In this document: in pieces, positions 24,908 through 39,126 of the stretch | Layout of the letters: each line of letters begins with the position of its first letter | How positions within the stretch are numbered: position 1 is the stretch's first letter | Assembly: GCF_000967425.1 (NCBI RefSeq) | Contig: NZ_FO082820.1 | Span: forward strand, 2,046,001-2,110,000 | Source: Pseudorhizobium banfieldiae | Lineage (GTDB): Bacteria; Pseudomonadota; Alphaproteobacteria; Rhizobiales; Rhizobiaceae | Direction: 5' to 3' | DNA: 64,000 bases | The notes under the pieces: generated by a model | Told to the model about the DNA's origin: nothing | The model's database searches: none | Seen by the model: only the letters and a program-made list of their open reading frames with translations | Program-made: the position numbers and the translations under genes

Positions 24908-26569
24908 ATGAGCCGGGCCCAATCGGAAGTGATCGTCGTGGGCGCCGGCCTGGCGGGACTGGTGGCTGCGACGGAACTGGCTAATGCCGGCCGTTCCGTG
25001 ACCATTGTCGACCAGGAGCCTGAGCAGAATCTCGGAGCCCAGGCCTTCTGGTCGCTGGGCGGTCTGTTCCTAGTCGATTCCCCCGAACAGCGCCGCATGG
25101 GTATCCGTGACAGTTACGAGCTCGCGCGCGGGGACTGGCTCGGATCCGCCGGCTTCGACCGTCCCGAAGACTACTGGCCCCGTGCCTGGGCCGAAGCCTA
25201 TCTCGCCTTCGCCGCAGGCGAGAAGCGGGGCTGGTTGAGGGCCATGGGCCACCGCCTCTTCCCCGTCGTCGGCTGGGCCGAGCGCGGGGGCTGGTCGGCT
25301 ACCTCACATGGAAATTCCGTCCCGCGTTTTCACATCACCTGGGGCACGGGCCCCGGCGTTGTCGAACCCTTTGAGAAGCGTGGCCGCGAGGCAGAGAGGG
25401 ATGGCAGGATCCGCTTCCTATGGCGGCATCGGGTCGACCGGCTGATCGTAACCAACGGTGCAGTGACGGGCATCGCGGGGACGATACTCGAGCCCAGCGC
25501 AGCGTTGCGCGGGGCGGAAAGTTCTCGAACATCTGTGGGCGATTTCGAACTTCACGCACAGGCCGTGATCGTCGCGTCCGGCGGGATCGGCGGCGACCAT
25601 GACCTCGTGCGCAGGGATTGGCCCGCCCGCCTCGGCCCGGCGCCGAAGTTCATGGTCTCCGGCGTGCCGAAGCACGTCGACGGACGGATGCTGGCGATCA
25701 CGGAATCGGCCGGCGGGCGCATCATCAACCGCGACCGCATGTGGCACTACACGGAAGGTCTGCGCAACTGGAACCCTGTCTGGCAAAACCACGGTATCCG
25801 CATCCTGCCTGGTCCCTCCTCCATATGGCTTGACGCCACAGGCAAGCGCCTGCCGGCACCGTTTTTCCCGGGGTATGACACGCTCGGGACACTGCAGCAC
25901 ATTCTCTCCACGGGCTACGACTATTCCTGGTTCATCCTCAACCAGTCGATCATCCGCAAGGAATTTGCCCTCTCAGGTTCAGAACAGAATCCTGATCTCA
26001 CCGGCCGCGACTGGCGGCTGACAGCCCGCCGCGCCGTCGGCCGTCGCGCGACGGGGCCGGTCGAGGCGTTCAAGGAGAATGGCGAGGATTTCGTCGTTGC
26101 GAATAGTCTCGATGAACTGGTGCGCGGCATGAACCGCATCGCCGGTAATGATCTGCTCAAGCTGGGAGGGATAGAGCGGCAGATCGTGGCGCGCGATCTT
26201 CAGATGACCAATCCCTACGGGAAGGACTTGCAGGTGATCGGCATCCAGAACGCCCGGCGGTCAATGGGCGACAAGCTGATCCGCACGGCACGGCCGCATC
26301 GCATCCTCGACCCGGCCCACGGCCCGTTGATCGCCGTGAAGCTCAACATCCTGACCCGCAAGACGCTCGGCGGGCTGGAGACAGATCTCTCGGCACGCGT
26401 TCTCGGCAATGACGGACAGCCGGTGCCAGGACTCTATGCCGTGGGCGAAGCGGCGGGCTTCGGAGGCGGAGGCATGCATGGCTACCGCGCGCTTGAAGGC
26501 ACTTTCCTCGGCGGCTGTCTTTTTTCAGGTCGCGTCGCCGGACGCGCCGCGGCCGCAGCAATCGCGTGA
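24908..26569 (+). CDS. FAD-binding dehydrogenase of the fumarate reductase/ketosteroid dehydrogenase family
   Basis: This 553-residue flavoprotein has an N-terminal dinucleotide fold (VIVVGAGLAGLVAATELANA at residues about 8-27) and the second FAD signature GLYAVGEAAGFGGGGMHGYR near the C-terminus, where ALEGTFLGGCLFSGRVAG closes the fold. It resembles the FAD_binding_2 group that includes fumarate reductase flavoprotein subunits and 3-ketosteroid delta-1-dehydrogenases. It lacks an obvious signal peptide or partner subunit. A strong ribosome-binding site (AGGAGG) precedes ATG 24908; the frame is open upstream to 24845 but without one. The substrate cannot be determined from sequence. It converges on the CreA gene with a four-base gap. 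Confidence 0.82.
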   Translation: MSRAQSEVIVVGAGLAGLVAATELANAGRSVTIVDQEPEQNLGAQAFWSLGGLFLVDSPEQRRMGIRDSYELARGDWLGSAGFDRPEDYWPRAWAEAYLAFAAGEKRGWLRAMGHRLFPVVGWAERGGWSATSHGNSVPRFHITWGTGPGVVEPFEKRGREAERDGRIRFLWRHRVDRLIVTNGAVTGIAGTILEPSAALRGAESSRTSVGDFELHAQAVIVASGGIGGDHDLVRRDWPARLGPAPKFMVSGVPKHVDGRMLAITESAGGRIINRDRMWHYTEGLRNWNPVWQNHGIRILPGPSSIWLDATGKRLPAPFFPGYDTLGTLQHILSTGYDYSWFILNQSIIRKEFALSGSEQNPDLTGRDWRLTARRAVGRRATGPVEAFKENGEDFVVANSLDELVRGMNRIAGNDLLKLGGIERQIVARDLQMTNPYGKDLQVIGIQNARRSMGDKLIRTARPHRILDPAHGPLIAVKLNILTRKTLGGLETDLSARVLGNDGQPVPGLYAVGEAAGFGGGGMHGYRALEGTFLGGCLFSGRVAGRAAAAAIA

Positions 26570-26573
26570 GCGA

Positions 26574-27068
26574 CTATGGCTTGCCGTTGGTCCAGTTCAC
26601 TTCCTGCCCGTAAAGCGGCACGGTGGAGATGGCCATCTTGGCCGAGCCTTCGATAACCTGCCGCGAATGGGCGAGGTAGACCAGGGTATCGTTCGCCTTG
26701 TCATAGATGCGCTTGACCAGCAGGTCCTTCCAGATCAGCGAACGGCCCTGGCGGAAGACCTCTTCTCCTCCGCGCGAAAGGTCGATATCGCCGATCTCGA
26801 TTGGTCCGGTCTGGCGGCAGGCGATTGAGCTGTTGGACGGATCCTCGAACCAGTTGCCCTGCTTCAGCCGGTCGATGATCGAGCGGTCGAAATAGGTGAC
26901 ATGGCAGGTCACACCCTTCACTTCCGGATCGGCGACCGCCTCTATGATGATGTCGTTGCCGATCCAGTCGACCCCTACCTTGCCGACGACTTCGGCAGAG
27001 GCAGCCGCCGCAAACAGACCAGCGGCCAGTGCCGCAGCAGAGACAAGCAAGGCAGGTCGTTTCATCAT
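26574..27068 (-). CDS. CreA family periplasmic protein
   Basis: This 164-residue protein has a signal peptide (LLVSAAALAAGLFAAAASA) and then the CreA core: EVVGKVGVDWIGNDIIIEAV, VKGVTCHVTYFDRSIIDRLK, SIACRQTGPIEIGDIDLSRG, EEVFRQGRSLIWKDLLVKRI and YDKANDTLVYLAHS. CreA-family proteins are conserved in Proteobacteria, but their function is unknown. The start at 27068 (MMKRPALL) is chosen because the signal peptide follows immediately and GGAGTGCCCG lies upstream; an in-frame start at 27098 would add ten unlikely residues. It is on the same strand as, and 72 bases from, the exonuclease gene. Confidence 0.9.
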   Translation of the reverse strand: MMKRPALLVSAAALAAGLFAAAASAEVVGKVGVDWIGNDIIIEAVADPEVKGVTCHVTYFDRSIIDRLKQGNWFEDPSNSSIACRQTGPIEIGDIDLSRGGEEVFRQGRSLIWKDLLVKRIYDKANDTLVYLAHSRQVIEGSAKMAISTVPLYGQEVNWTNGKP

Positions 27069-27140
27069 CGGGCACTCCGGTAAACCATCCGTGATCACAG
27101 ATAAGCGCGACGGCGCAGGTTACAAGCGGAAGCAGCCGAT

Positions 27141-27731
27141 CTACTTCAGCCGGCAGGTGCAGGGTGCATAACCACCGTCAAAGAGGCGGCCGACCTTCAT
27201 GCCAATCAATGCCGGAATGTCGGGGATGTGTGACACCCCCAGCGAGTTTCCGATTGCGATCGCCGCACGTGCGCAGACATGGGCATCCTCGGCGGCATTG
27301 TGGTGCGCAAACTTCAACCCGAGATGAGCCGCCAGCACGTTGAGCCGGTGGGAGCCGAGATGCGGCCAGACCTTCTGGGACATCTTGACGCTACAGACAT
27401 AGGAGAGTTCCGGATAGCCGCGGCGATAGAGATCGAGGCAAGCGCGCCAGACGCTGAAATCGAAGGCCGCGTTGTGCGCGATCATCGTCGCGCCGCGGAA
27501 ATCCTCCTCGAACTCTTCCATCACCTCCGGAAACTCCGGCGCGTCTTCGACATGCTCCGGGCGGATGCCGTGGATGGCGATGTTGAAAGAGGAAAAGCGC
27601 ATGTCCTGCGGGCGGATCAGCCGCTCCTCGACGCGCACGACCTCCCCATTCTCGATCCAGGCGAGCCCGACGGAGCAGGCACTGCCGCGCGTTTCGTTGG
27701 CGGTTTCAAAGTCGATGGCAATGGTTTTCAA
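27141..27731 (-). CDS. 3'-5' exonuclease, DnaQ/epsilon-like (DEDDh)
   Basis: This 196-residue protein is a single RNase H-like exonuclease domain. Catalytic acidic residues are in IAIDFETANETRGSACSVG (Exo I, Asp7 and Glu9), MIAHNAAFDFSVW (Exo II) and HHNAAEDAHVCARAAIAIG (Exo III, His and Asp), which identifies the DEDDh subtype. It resembles stand-alone epsilon-like proofreading exonucleases rather than the main DnaQ, which carries a C-terminal polymerase-binding extension not present here. The reading begins at TTG 27731 (MKTIAIDF), since the Exo I strand starts there and no closer ATG is available. It lies 63 bases downstream of ligA. Confidence 0.9.
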   Translation of the reverse strand: MKTIAIDFETANETRGSACSVGLAWIENGEVVRVEERLIRPQDMRFSSFNIAIHGIRPEHVEDAPEFPEVMEEFEEDFRGATMIAHNAAFDFSVWRACLDLYRRGYPELSYVCSVKMSQKVWPHLGSHRLNVLAAHLGLKFAHHNAAEDAHVCARAAIAIGNSLGVSHIPDIPALIGMKVGRLFDGGYAPCTCRLK

Positions 27732-27794
27732 GGTCGGCCCTAATTCTGCTGCCCAAGCCTTAGCGCAAGCGACCCTGATTCGGCAAAAGCGAGA

Positions 27795-31692
<3,898 letters not shown>

Positions 31693-31694
31693 GA

Positions 31695-32537
31695 TCAGGC
31701 CCCGATGAGCTTTGCCCCTGCGCGAGAAATCCAGGAGCCACGGTTCTCACGCGGTTCCAGACCGCCCGTCTGCAGCAGCTTGTAGGAATCGGCATACCAC
31801 TGGCTGTCGGGGTAGTTTCGGCCGAGCACGGCCGCCGCCGTCTGCGCCTCCTCCACGATCCCCATCGCATAATAGGACTCGACGAGGCGTGCGAGAGCTT
31901 CCTCGATCTGGTTGGTCGTGGGATAGCGCTCCACAACGGTGCGGAAACGCTGGATTCCCGCCAGATACTCCTTCCGCTCCAGGTAATAGCGGCCGACCTG
32001 CATCTCCTTGCCCGCGAGCTGGTCTCGCGCAAAGCGGATCTTGGCCTGCGCATCCTCGACGTATTCGGAATCGGGATAGTCGTTGACGACCTTGGACATG
32101 GCATCGATGGTCTGGGCGGCTGCGCGCTGATCCTGCGTCACGTCGGCAATCTGCTTGGAATAGGAAAGGCCAACCAGATACTGGACATAGGCCGAATCCT
32201 CGGTGTTCGGATACTGCTTCAGGTAACGGTTCCCGGTTGTGATCGCATCTTCGTTGCGCCCGAGCCGGTACTTGGCAAACGTGCTCATCACGAGCGCCTT
32301 GCGACCCCAGTCCGTGAACGGATGCTGGCGGTCGATGGAGTCGAACTTGCGGCTTGCTTCTGCGATGTTGCCGGCCTTCATGTTGGCCAGGCCCTGGTTG
32401 TAGAGAACTTCAGGTGGATCGGTCTCGACGCCCAGCTTGGTGATGTCGATATCCTTGTCGGACTGACACGCGGTTACTGCGACGCCGGCGCAGGCCAGAG
32501 CCATGGACACGAAGGCTATCCTCGCCGTTCTCTTCAT
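31695..32537 (-). CDS. bamD: Outer membrane assembly lipoprotein BamD
   Basis: This 280-residue lipoprotein of the BAM complex has a signal peptide with lipobox VTAC (IAFVSMALACAGVAVTAC) and mature sequence QSDKDIDITKLG. Five TPR-like repeats follow, starting PPEVLYNQGLANMKAGNIAE, then FDSIDRQHPFTDWGRKALVM and YPNTEDSAYVQYLVGLSYSK. It is the essential partner of BamA for inserting beta-barrel proteins. ATG 32537 (MKRTARIAF) is preferred over an in-frame ATG at 32561, because the signal peptide starts there, but the eight-residue longer form is possible. It is first in bamD-recN-ligA and is separated from lpxC by a terminator. Confidence 0.93.
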   Translation of the reverse strand: MKRTARIAFVSMALACAGVAVTACQSDKDIDITKLGVETDPPEVLYNQGLANMKAGNIAEASRKFDSIDRQHPFTDWGRKALVMSTFAKYRLGRNEDAITTGNRYLKQYPNTEDSAYVQYLVGLSYSKQIADVTQDQRAAAQTIDAMSKVVNDYPDSEYVEDAQAKIRFARDQLAGKEMQVGRYYLERKEYLAGIQRFRTVVERYPTTNQIEEALARLVESYYAMGIVEEAQTAAAVLGRNYPDSQWYADSYKLLQTGGLEPRENRGSWISRAGAKLIGA

Positions 32538-32736
32538 TCCAACAGACCTCGCATAAGTCATTCGACAGTTCCCGATCGTCCCGCGCAATGGCGCCCCTGC
32601 ACCAACTGGCCTTCTAGCCTTACAAGCAGGCGCTGGGCAACGCAATGCGGGCGCATTAACGCAATTTTGTGGCAAGGTTCCCTGCCCGGAAGGACGAAGG
32701 ACCGCCGCGAAAACCGCAAGTCCGGTCAAAAAGAAA

Positions 32737-32757
32737 GGCCGCTCACAAGGAGCGGCC
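32737..32757 (-). terminator. Rho-independent terminator after lpxC
   Basis: GGCCGCTC/GAGCGGCC gives a perfect 8-bp stem with a five-base loop. Read on the minus strand it is followed by a T-rich run (TTTCTTTTT). It lies about 20 bases past the lpxC stop and isolates bamD from the upstream transcript. Confidence 0.85.
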
Positions 32758-32777
32758 AGTTGGACTGGAAGATTGGA

Positions 32778-33734
32778 TTAAGCAAACCAGGCGGCGACTT
32801 CCGGTTCCTTAACCGGTACGAACTCGACGGCGCGAACGCGGGTGCTGCGGACCGGTGCCTCGACGATCTCATAGGCCGTGGGGTCGCTGAGCAGAGCCTT
32901 CAGGGCGTTGGCGTTCATCTTGTGGCCGCCACGATAGGAACGGTAGCAACCGATGAACTGCGCGCCCGCCAGTGCGAGGTCGCCGACGGCATCGAGCGTC
33001 TTGTGACGCACGAACTCATCACCCTCGTAGCGAAGTCCCTCGACATTGACGATCGTGTCGTCGTCCGAGATCACCACGGAATTCTCCAGCGAGGAACCGA
33101 GAGCGTAACCGGCAGCCCACAGCCGCTCGACATCGCGCATGAACCCGAAGGTACGGGCGCGGGCAAGCTCTTCCTTGAAGGAGGCGGCCGTCAGGTCGCC
33201 CTTCCAGCTCTGCCGTCCGATCAGCGGCGTGGAGAAGTCGATCTCGACTTCGAAACGCGTGCCGTCGTAAGGGCGGAACTCCGACCAGGACGCGCCCGAA
33301 TCGATCCGTACCGGCTTCACCACCCTGATGTAGCGACGCTTCGCGCCGAGGTTGACGATACCGGCCTGCTCCAGCGCCTCGATGAACGGATAGGAGCTGC
33401 CGTCCATGATCGGCATCTCGCCCGCATCCACCTCGACCACGACATTGTCGATCGACAGCGCATAAAGGGCGGCCATCACATGCTCGATGGTCGCAACCCA
33501 TTTCGCCGGCGAGCCGCCCAGCACGGTGCAGAGATCGGTTGGTCCGAGCTGTGCCGAAACCGCGCGGTATTCCACCGAACTGCCATCGTCCAGACTGCGG
33601 CTGAACATGATGCCGGTACCGGCCTCCGCAGGCTGGAAGGTGATGGTGACCGGAGCGCCCGAATGCACCCCGATACCCGTCATTGTGACGGGGGCTGCAA
33701 TGGTCGTCTGGAAACCGAGGAGTCCGATTGTCAT
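32778..33734 (-). CDS. lpxC: UDP-3-O-acyl-N-acetylglucosamine deacetylase
   Basis: This 318-residue zinc enzyme catalyses the committed step of lipid A synthesis. Zinc ligands are the His in WVATIEHVMAALYALSIDN near residue 80 and the His/Asp pair in DEFVRHKTLDAVGDLALAG near 237-241. The HKMNANALKALLSD motif near 265 supplies the catalytic histidine. The start is ATG 33734 (MTIGLLGFQTTIAAPV). It lies 254 bases downstream of ftsZ, as in many alphaproteobacteria where lpxC closes the dcw region, and ends in its own terminator. Confidence 0.97.
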   Translation of the reverse strand: MTIGLLGFQTTIAAPVTMTGIGVHSGAPVTITFQPAEAGTGIMFSRSLDDGSSVEYRAVSAQLGPTDLCTVLGGSPAKWVATIEHVMAALYALSIDNVVVEVDAGEMPIMDGSSYPFIEALEQAGIVNLGAKRRYIRVVKPVRIDSGASWSEFRPYDGTRFEVEIDFSTPLIGRQSWKGDLTAASFKEELARARTFGFMRDVERLWAAGYALGSSLENSVVISDDDTIVNVEGLRYEGDEFVRHKTLDAVGDLALAGAQFIGCYRSYRGGHKMNANALKALLSDPTAYEIVEAPVRSTRVRAVEFVPVKEPEVAAWFA

Positions 33735-33937
33735 TCGTCTTGCTTTCTCATGCGTTAGTCCTGATCCTCGATCAAGACCTTGGCAGCAGGCGTGACCGCG
33801 ATCCGCGAGTCACCTGCCTTCTTGCTGCTTTTCTACGCAGAGTGCTGGAACATTCCAAATCACTGTTCATTTCGGATTGTTACGCGGCCAAGCTTCAGAA
33901 ATCATGGAGCTTTTCCGCACAGGCCCACGACAACGTG

Positions 33938-33968
33938 CGAAGGCCCGAAACACCGTTCCGGGCCTTCG
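33938..33968 (-). terminator. Hairpin after ftsZ, probable terminator
   Basis: CGAAGGCCCG and CGGGCCTTCG form a perfect 10-bp stem with an 11-base loop, starting 20 bases past the ftsZ stop. There is no good T-run on the minus strand, so it may be a Rho-dependent or attenuating structure between ftsZ and lpxC. Confidence 0.45.
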
Positions 33969-33988
33969 TTCAAACTGTTGCCGCAGCC

Positions 33989-35764
33989 TCAGTTGTGCTG
34001 GCGGCGCAGGAAGGCAGGAATCTCCAGCTGGTCGTCCTCATGATGCATGCCGGCCTGAGGGACGGCACGTCCATGGTCGTCCAGCTGACCGCGACGCGGT
34101 GCGTAGAGATTGGCCTCTGCCGACAGCGGACGGCGCTGCTGCGGAGCCGCACTCGGTGCCGGCGCGGTCATGTCAGCCGCGACCTGCTCGTCATCTTCAC
34201 GACGGCCGAGCGAATTGGTGATCCGCTTCAGGAGGCCCATCGGACCGCGCTCTTCCTGCACGTGCTGTGCCGGATGGGCGCGATGGTCCATCTCTGCCTT
34301 GACGACCGGCGGGAAGTCTTCGACCTTCGGCATGCGAACGGGCTCGGGAACCATCGCCGGCGCGACCTGCTCATGGTGCAACTGAGGCGCCATGCGGGGT
34401 GCGGGCTGGGCAGCGACCGGTGCCGGCTGTGCCGCCATCACCGGGGCGGCCGGAGCCCGAAGAACGGGAGCTTCTGCCGGCGCTGCGGCGAAGATGCGGC
34501 TCTGCGGACGGAACTCCGGCTCTGCCGGAGTAGCAACGGGCTGCTGTGCGACCGGCTGCGGAGCGGCTTGGCGCGGCATGTCAGCGATGGCCAGTTCGCG
34601 TTCCATCTCGGCTTCTGCCTGGCGGATGGTCTCGGCAATCGGATCCACAGCCTTCGGTGCCTGCGCGATCGGAGCCGGCTGCGGTGCAGCAGCGGCCGGG
34701 GCGGCGGACGGTGCGATCGCGGCCGACGGACGGATCACCGGGCGTGCGGCAGCGGCGGCCGGCCGAGTATCGGTGAAGCGGCCGTCCATCTGTGCCGCGG
34801 CACGATCGATGCCGGTTGCCACGACTGAGACGCGGATAAGTCCTTCCAAGGCCTCGTCGAAGGTCGCGCCGAGGATGATGTTGGCGTCCGGATCGACTTC
34901 CTCGCGGATGCGGGTTGCCGCCTCGTCGACTTCGAAGAGGGTGAGGTCGCGACCGCCGGTGATGGAGATCAGCAGGCCCTGCGCCCCCTTCATCGAGGTC
35001 TCGTCGAGGAGCGGGTTGGCGATCGCCGCTTCGGCGGCCTGCATGGCGCGGCCGGGGCCGGAAGCCTCGCCGGTCCCCATCATCGCACGTCCCATTTCAC
35101 GCATGACCGAGCGGACGTCGGCGAAATCGAGGTTGATGAGGCCTTCCTTCACCATCAGGTCGGTGATGCAGGCGACGCCTGAATAGAGCACCTGGTCGGC
35201 CATCGCGAAGGCATCGGCGAAGGTGGTCTTGTCGTTGGCAATGCGGAAGAGGTTCTGGTTGGGGATGACGATCAGCGTGTCGACCGACTTCTGCAGTTCC
35301 TGGATGCCGGATTCGGCAAGCCGCATGCGGCGCTGGCCCTCAAAGTGGAACGGCTTGGTGACGACGCCCACGGTGAGGATGCCCTTGTTTCGGGCAGCCT
35401 GCGCCACGACCGGAGCGGCACCCGTTCCTGTCCCGCCGCCCATGCCGGCCGTGACGAAGCACATGTGGGTGCCGTTCAGGTGGTCGACGATCTCGTCCAG
35501 GCATTCTTCGGCGGCGGCGCGACCAACTTCCGGCTGGGAACCTGCACCCAGACCTTCGGTAACCTGCACACCCATCTGGATGATCCGGTCGGCCTTCGTC
35601 ATCGTCAGCGCCTGCGCGTCGGTGTTGGCGACAACGAAATCGACGCCTTCCAACCCGGCGGTGATCATGTTGTTGACGGCATTGCCGCCGCCACCGCCAA
35701 CGCCGAAGACGGTGATGCGGGGCTTCAGTTCAGTGATGTCCGGCTTCTGCAGCTTGATAGTCAT
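33989..35764 (-). CDS. ftsZ: Cell division GTPase FtsZ, long-linker form
   Basis: This 591-residue tubulin homologue forms the division ring. The GTPase core covers residues about 10-320: [17 protein letters not shown], the tubulin signature [16 protein letters not shown] and the T7 region [11 protein letters not shown]. Residues about 330-575 are a Pro/Ala/Gln-rich disordered linker far longer than in E. coli (383 residues in all) but typical of Rhizobiales. The extreme C-terminus [12 protein letters not shown] is the peptide that binds FtsA. ATG 35764 (MTIKLQKPD) has AAGGAACGG upstream. It is the last gene of ddl-ftsQ-ftsA-ftsZ. Confidence 0.97.
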   Translation of the reverse strand: MTIKLQKPDITELKPRITVFGVGGGGGNAVNNMITAGLEGVDFVVANTDAQALTMTKADRIIQMGVQVTEGLGAGSQPEVGRAAAEECLDEIVDHLNGTHMCFVTAGMGGGTGTGAAPVVAQAARNKGILTVGVVTKPFHFEGQRRMRLAESGIQELQKSVDTLIVIPNQNLFRIANDKTTFADAFAMADQVLYSGVACITDLMVKEGLINLDFADVRSVMREMGRAMMGTGEASGPGRAMQAAEAAIANPLLDETSMKGAQGLLISITGGRDLTLFEVDEAATRIREEVDPDANIILGATFDEALEGLIRVSVVATGIDRAAAQMDGRFTDTRPAAAAARPVIRPSAAIAPSAAPAAAAPQPAPIAQAPKAVDPIAETIRQAEAEMERELAIADMPRQAAPQPVAQQPVATPAEPEFRPQSRIFAAAPAEAPVLRAPAAPVMAAQPAPVAAQPAPRMAPQLHHEQVAPAMVPEPVRMPKVEDFPPVVKAEMDHRAHPAQHVQEERGPMGLLKRITNSLGRREDDEQVAADMTAPAPSAAPQQRRPLSAEANLYAPRRGQLDDHGRAVPQAGMHHEDDQLEIPAFLRRQHN

Positions 35765-35849
35765 GGGTACCGTTCCTTCTAACTCTGGCCGCATCGCCGC
35801 CGGCCGATTCATTGCTGTTCTTCATGCCGCCGCCCTGTTGGGACGGACG

Positions 35850-37178
35850 TCAAAAACTCTCCTTGAGCCACTGGCCCATACGAGCCAGCCGGCCATTTCC
35901 ACTGCCGAGGGAGCTTATCAGCCCCCCCTGCGAAGCATGCGTCTCCATCTCGGCCACCTGCGGATAGATCATCAGCCCAACAGCCGTGGAAAATGCGGGG
36001 CCCTTGGCTGCGACTGGCAGGCCGGAAATCCCCATCGGGCGCCCGATCCGCACGTTGCGAGCCAGGATCCGGCGCGCCGTCTCCGGCAGCCCCGTCAGCT
36101 GGCTGGCACCACCCGTCAGGACGACGCGCTTGCCGACGATCGGGCTGAAGCCGGACTTCTCGATCCGGTCGCGGATCAATTCCAGAGTTTCCTCGATGCG
36201 GGCCCGGACGATCCGGGTGACCAGCGAGCGGGGTACCTGCGTCGGCAGGTCCCGATCATCCTCGCCGATCGGTGGGATGGAGATCATGTCGCGTTCATCC
36301 GCCCCGTTGGCGAGCGCAGAACCGTGGACGACCTTCAGGCGCTCGGCATCCTCGATACGGGTGGAAAGCCCCCGTGCAAGATCGGTCGTGACGTGGTGGC
36401 CGCCGAGGCTGATCGCATCGGTGTGAACCAGCTTGCCTTCTGCGAAGACAGAAATGGTCGTCGTACCGCCACCCATGTCGATCGCGGCGCATCCCAATTC
36501 AACCTCGTCATCGACGAGTGCTGCAAGGCCGCTGGCATAGGGCGTCGCAACCATGCCTTCGACGGATAGATGAGCGCGGTTGACGCACAGTTCCAGATTT
36601 TTGAGCGTCGCCCGTTCGGCGGAAACGACGTGCATGTCGACGCCGAGAAGATCGCCAAACATCCCGAGCGGATCGCGGATGCCGCGCTCGCCATCGAGCG
36701 AATAGCCTGTCGCTAGGGAATGAAGGATGGCGCGATCCTGCCGCTGTGACTGCTGGCTTGCCGACACCAGCACCTTGCGCAGGTCTGCCTGCTCGACCTC
36801 CTGGCCGCCAAGGTCGATCGTGGCCGTGTAGACGTCGCTTGCAAGACGACCGGCGGAGACGTTGATGATCAGGCTGTCGACGGTCAGGCCAGCCATCCGC
36901 TCGGCGGCGTCGACGGCAAGCCGCACGACGCTTTCGGCCGCATCGAGATCCGCGATCACGCCGGACTTCACGCCGCGGGAACGTTGGTGCCCGATGCCGA
37001 TGATCTCGACATTATGGGTCCGACCTGGAAGCACGAGGCTCTCCTGGCGAGGCGTCAGCCGGCCGATCATGCAGACGACCTTGGTCGACCCGATGTCCAG
37101 CACTGTGACCACGTGGCTACGCTTGGAGGAAAGCGGCTTGAGGCGCGGCAGGAAGTGACCCGAACCGAAGAGGCTCAT
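35850..37178 (-). CDS. ftsA: Cell division protein FtsA
   Basis: This 442-residue actin-like protein tethers FtsZ to the membrane. ATP-binding segments are VVTVLDIGSTKVVCMIG near residue 23, AAIDMGGGTTTISVFAEGKL near 235 and VVLTGGASQLTGLPETA near 370. The extra SHS2 1C domain lies between about 105 and 195. The C-terminal amphipathic helix is ARMGQWLKESF, the membrane-targeting sequence. The start overlaps the ftsQ stop by four bases (ATGA), and ftsZ begins 85 bases after its stop. Confidence 0.97.
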   Translation of the reverse strand: MSLFGSGHFLPRLKPLSSKRSHVVTVLDIGSTKVVCMIGRLTPRQESLVLPGRTHNVEIIGIGHQRSRGVKSGVIADLDAAESVVRLAVDAAERMAGLTVDSLIINVSAGRLASDVYTATIDLGGQEVEQADLRKVLVSASQQSQRQDRAILHSLATGYSLDGERGIRDPLGMFGDLLGVDMHVVSAERATLKNLELCVNRAHLSVEGMVATPYASGLAALVDDEVELGCAAIDMGGGTTTISVFAEGKLVHTDAISLGGHHVTTDLARGLSTRIEDAERLKVVHGSALANGADERDMISIPPIGEDDRDLPTQVPRSLVTRIVRARIEETLELIRDRIEKSGFSPIVGKRVVLTGGASQLTGLPETARRILARNVRIGRPMGISGLPVAAKGPAFSTAVGLMIYPQVAEMETHASQGGLISSLGSGNGRLARMGQWLKESF

Positions 37179-38107
37179 GACCGCACTCCTGCTTTCTTGA
37201 GTGCCTTGCTTCGCAGCTCCAGCACCTCGTTGCGGCGATCGAGCGCGCCCTGTGACAACTGTATGGTGGTGCGATCGTCGAGCCGCAGGTCCACCGCGGC
37301 GATGTCCCGCTCCAAGAGCCCCTGCTCCGCTTCCAGGCGCGACAGAACGGAGAGTGCATTCTGCACGCCCTGCTCCGGCAGCTTGAGGACGACGCCGTTA
37401 TCGAGATGCAGATCCCAACGCCGACCAGCGACGCGGACATAGGCGCGCACCCGGTTACCTAGCTCCGGCCAGCCGGAGAGTTCCTCCACGAAGGCGGCGG
37501 CCCTCGTCTCGGCATCGCGGCCGACGAACAGCGGCAGCGAAGCGAACTTGCCGTCCCGAAGCGGCCCGATGATGGCGCCGTTCCTCTCGATCAGCGAAAG
37601 CTCGTCGCCATGCTGCCAGATGCCGAAGGCCTTGCGCTCCCTGAGCGTGACCTCGATGGTCTTCGGATAGACCTTCCGGACTTCCGCATATTCGACCCAG
37701 GGCAGATCGGAAAGCTTCTTGCGGGCAGCCTCGATATCGAGAGCGACGAGCGAGGTCGTCCCGTCCAGACCGAGGAGCTGCAGGATATCGATCTCGGAGG
37801 TCTGGTCGTTACCGGAGACGCGTACATCCTCGATCGCAAAGCCCGCCGAGGCCGTTACCGCCTGCGAAACGACAACGCCATGTCCGCCAACGGACATGCC
37901 GTAGAGACCCACAACCCCCATGAAGGCGAAGGTCGAAACCGTCCCGATATGGCGCGGAATATGAACGCGGCCGGTTGCCAGGCTGACCGCGAAGCGAACG
38001 ATACGACGGAGCGGGCGCGGGAGAACCCGACGATCCTCCACCGCAGGAAAGGCACGAGATGCGCCCCCCTTGAAACCTACAGAACTCTGGCCGCTCAACG
38101 CAGACAC
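37175..38107 (-). CDS. ftsQ: Cell division protein FtsQ
   Basis: This 310-residue bitopic protein has a cytoplasmic N-terminus of about 60 residues, a membrane segment ([17 protein letters not shown] region) and then a POTRA domain ([39 protein letters not shown]) and beta domain. It recruits late division proteins in the periplasm. GTG 38107 is chosen because GGTGGAGG lies eight bases upstream and the overlap with the ddl stop is only 13 bases; an ATG at 38128 lacks such a site. Confidence 0.93.
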   Translation of the reverse strand: MSALSGQSSVGFKGGASRAFPAVEDRRVLPRPLRRIVRFAVSLATGRVHIPRHIGTVSTFAFMGVVGLYGMSVGGHGVVVSQAVTASAGFAIEDVRVSGNDQTSEIDILQLLGLDGTTSLVALDIEAARKKLSDLPWVEYAEVRKVYPKTIEVTLRERKAFGIWQHGDELSLIERNGAIIGPLRDGKFASLPLFVGRDAETRAAAFVEELSGWPELGNRVRAYVRVAGRRWDLHLDNGVVLKLPEQGVQNALSVLSRLEAEQGLLERDIAAVDLRLDDRTTIQLSQGALDRRNEVLELRSKALKKAGVRS

Positions 38108-39021
38108 GATGCGTCCTCCACCATCCAACGGACGAGATCACCGAACGAGAGGCCGGCATGCCCGGCCATTTCGGGCACCAGCGAAGTCGGGGTCATGCCG
38201 GGCTGGGTATTGACCTCCAGCCAGATCACCTCGCCGTCTTCGGAAACGCGGTCGTCGTAGCGGAAATCGGATCGACTCACGCCGCGGCAGCCCATCGCCT
38301 GATGCGCCTTGAGGGCCAAGGATTGGATCTTTTGGTAAACATTCGATGAAATCTGCGCAGGAAGAATATGCGTCGAACCGCCCGCTGCGTATTTCGCATC
38401 ATAATCGTAGAAGGCGTTCCCCGTCGGCACAACCTCGGTGACGCCGAGCGCCGTATCGCCCATGACGCCGCAGGTCAGCTCGCGACCATGGACATAGCGC
38501 TCGACCATCACCTCGTTGCCGTAGCGCCACTCATCCGACGACAGAACTTGCGGCGGATGGGATTGGTCCGCCTTGACGATGACCACGCCGAAGGACGAAC
38601 CTTCGCGTACAGGCTTCACGACATAGGGCGGCTCGATTGGGTGGCGATTACCGATATCGAAGCGACTCATCACCCGCGCCTCGGCGACCGGGATACCCGC
38701 GGCCTTGGCAACATGCTTCGCCTGCCCCTTATCCATGGCGAGCGCCGACGCGAGGACACCGGAGTGCGTGTAGGGGATCTGCAAATACTCCAGGACGCCT
38801 TGGATCGTGCCGTCCTCGCCGAAAGGACCGTGGAGGGCATTGAAAGCGACGTCCGGACGAAGATCGGAAAGAACACCGGAGACGTTGCGATCAACATCGA
38901 CGCGCGTGACACGGTAGCCTTCGGCTTCGAGGGCTTGGGCGCAAGCCGCCCCGGAAGACAGGCTCACGGGCCGTTCGGAGGAAAACCCTCCCATCAGAAC
39001 AGCCACATGCTTGTCACTCAT
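38095..39021 (-). CDS. ddl: D-alanine--D-alanine ligase
   Basis: This 308-residue ATP-grasp enzyme makes the D-Ala-D-Ala dipeptide for MurF. Sequence landmarks: [19 protein letters not shown] at 6-24, the [20 protein letters not shown] loop near 70, [20 protein letters not shown], and metal ligands in [14 protein letters not shown] and [19 protein letters not shown]. Size and ATP-grasp layout match DdlB. ATG 39021 has a strong site (GGAGGTCGTTCG). It heads the ddl-ftsQ-ftsA-ftsZ unit; a terminator and a CtrA-like motif lie upstream, so it has its own promoter. Confidence 0.95.
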   Translation of the reverse strand: MSDKHVAVLMGGFSSERPVSLSSGAACAQALEAEGYRVTRVDVDRNVSGVLSDLRPDVAFNALHGPFGEDGTIQGVLEYLQIPYTHSGVLASALAMDKGQAKHVAKAAGIPVAEARVMSRFDIGNRHPIEPPYVVKPVREGSSFGVVIVKADQSHPPQVLSSDEWRYGNEVMVERYVHGRELTCGVMGDTALGVTEVVPTGNAFYDYDAKYAAGGSTHILPAQISSNVYQKIQSLALKAHQAMGCRGVSRSDFRYDDRVSEDGEVIWLEVNTQPGMTPTSLVPEMAGHAGLSFGDLVRWMVEDASCLR

Positions 39022-39126
39022 CGAACGACCTCCGGAAAAAGTACGCATCCTTGCACAGCCTTGCTTGCGCCGACCTGTTCCCGATGCAATTCCGGATCCC
39101 GCCGCGCAGGTTCATACTGCCGGCAT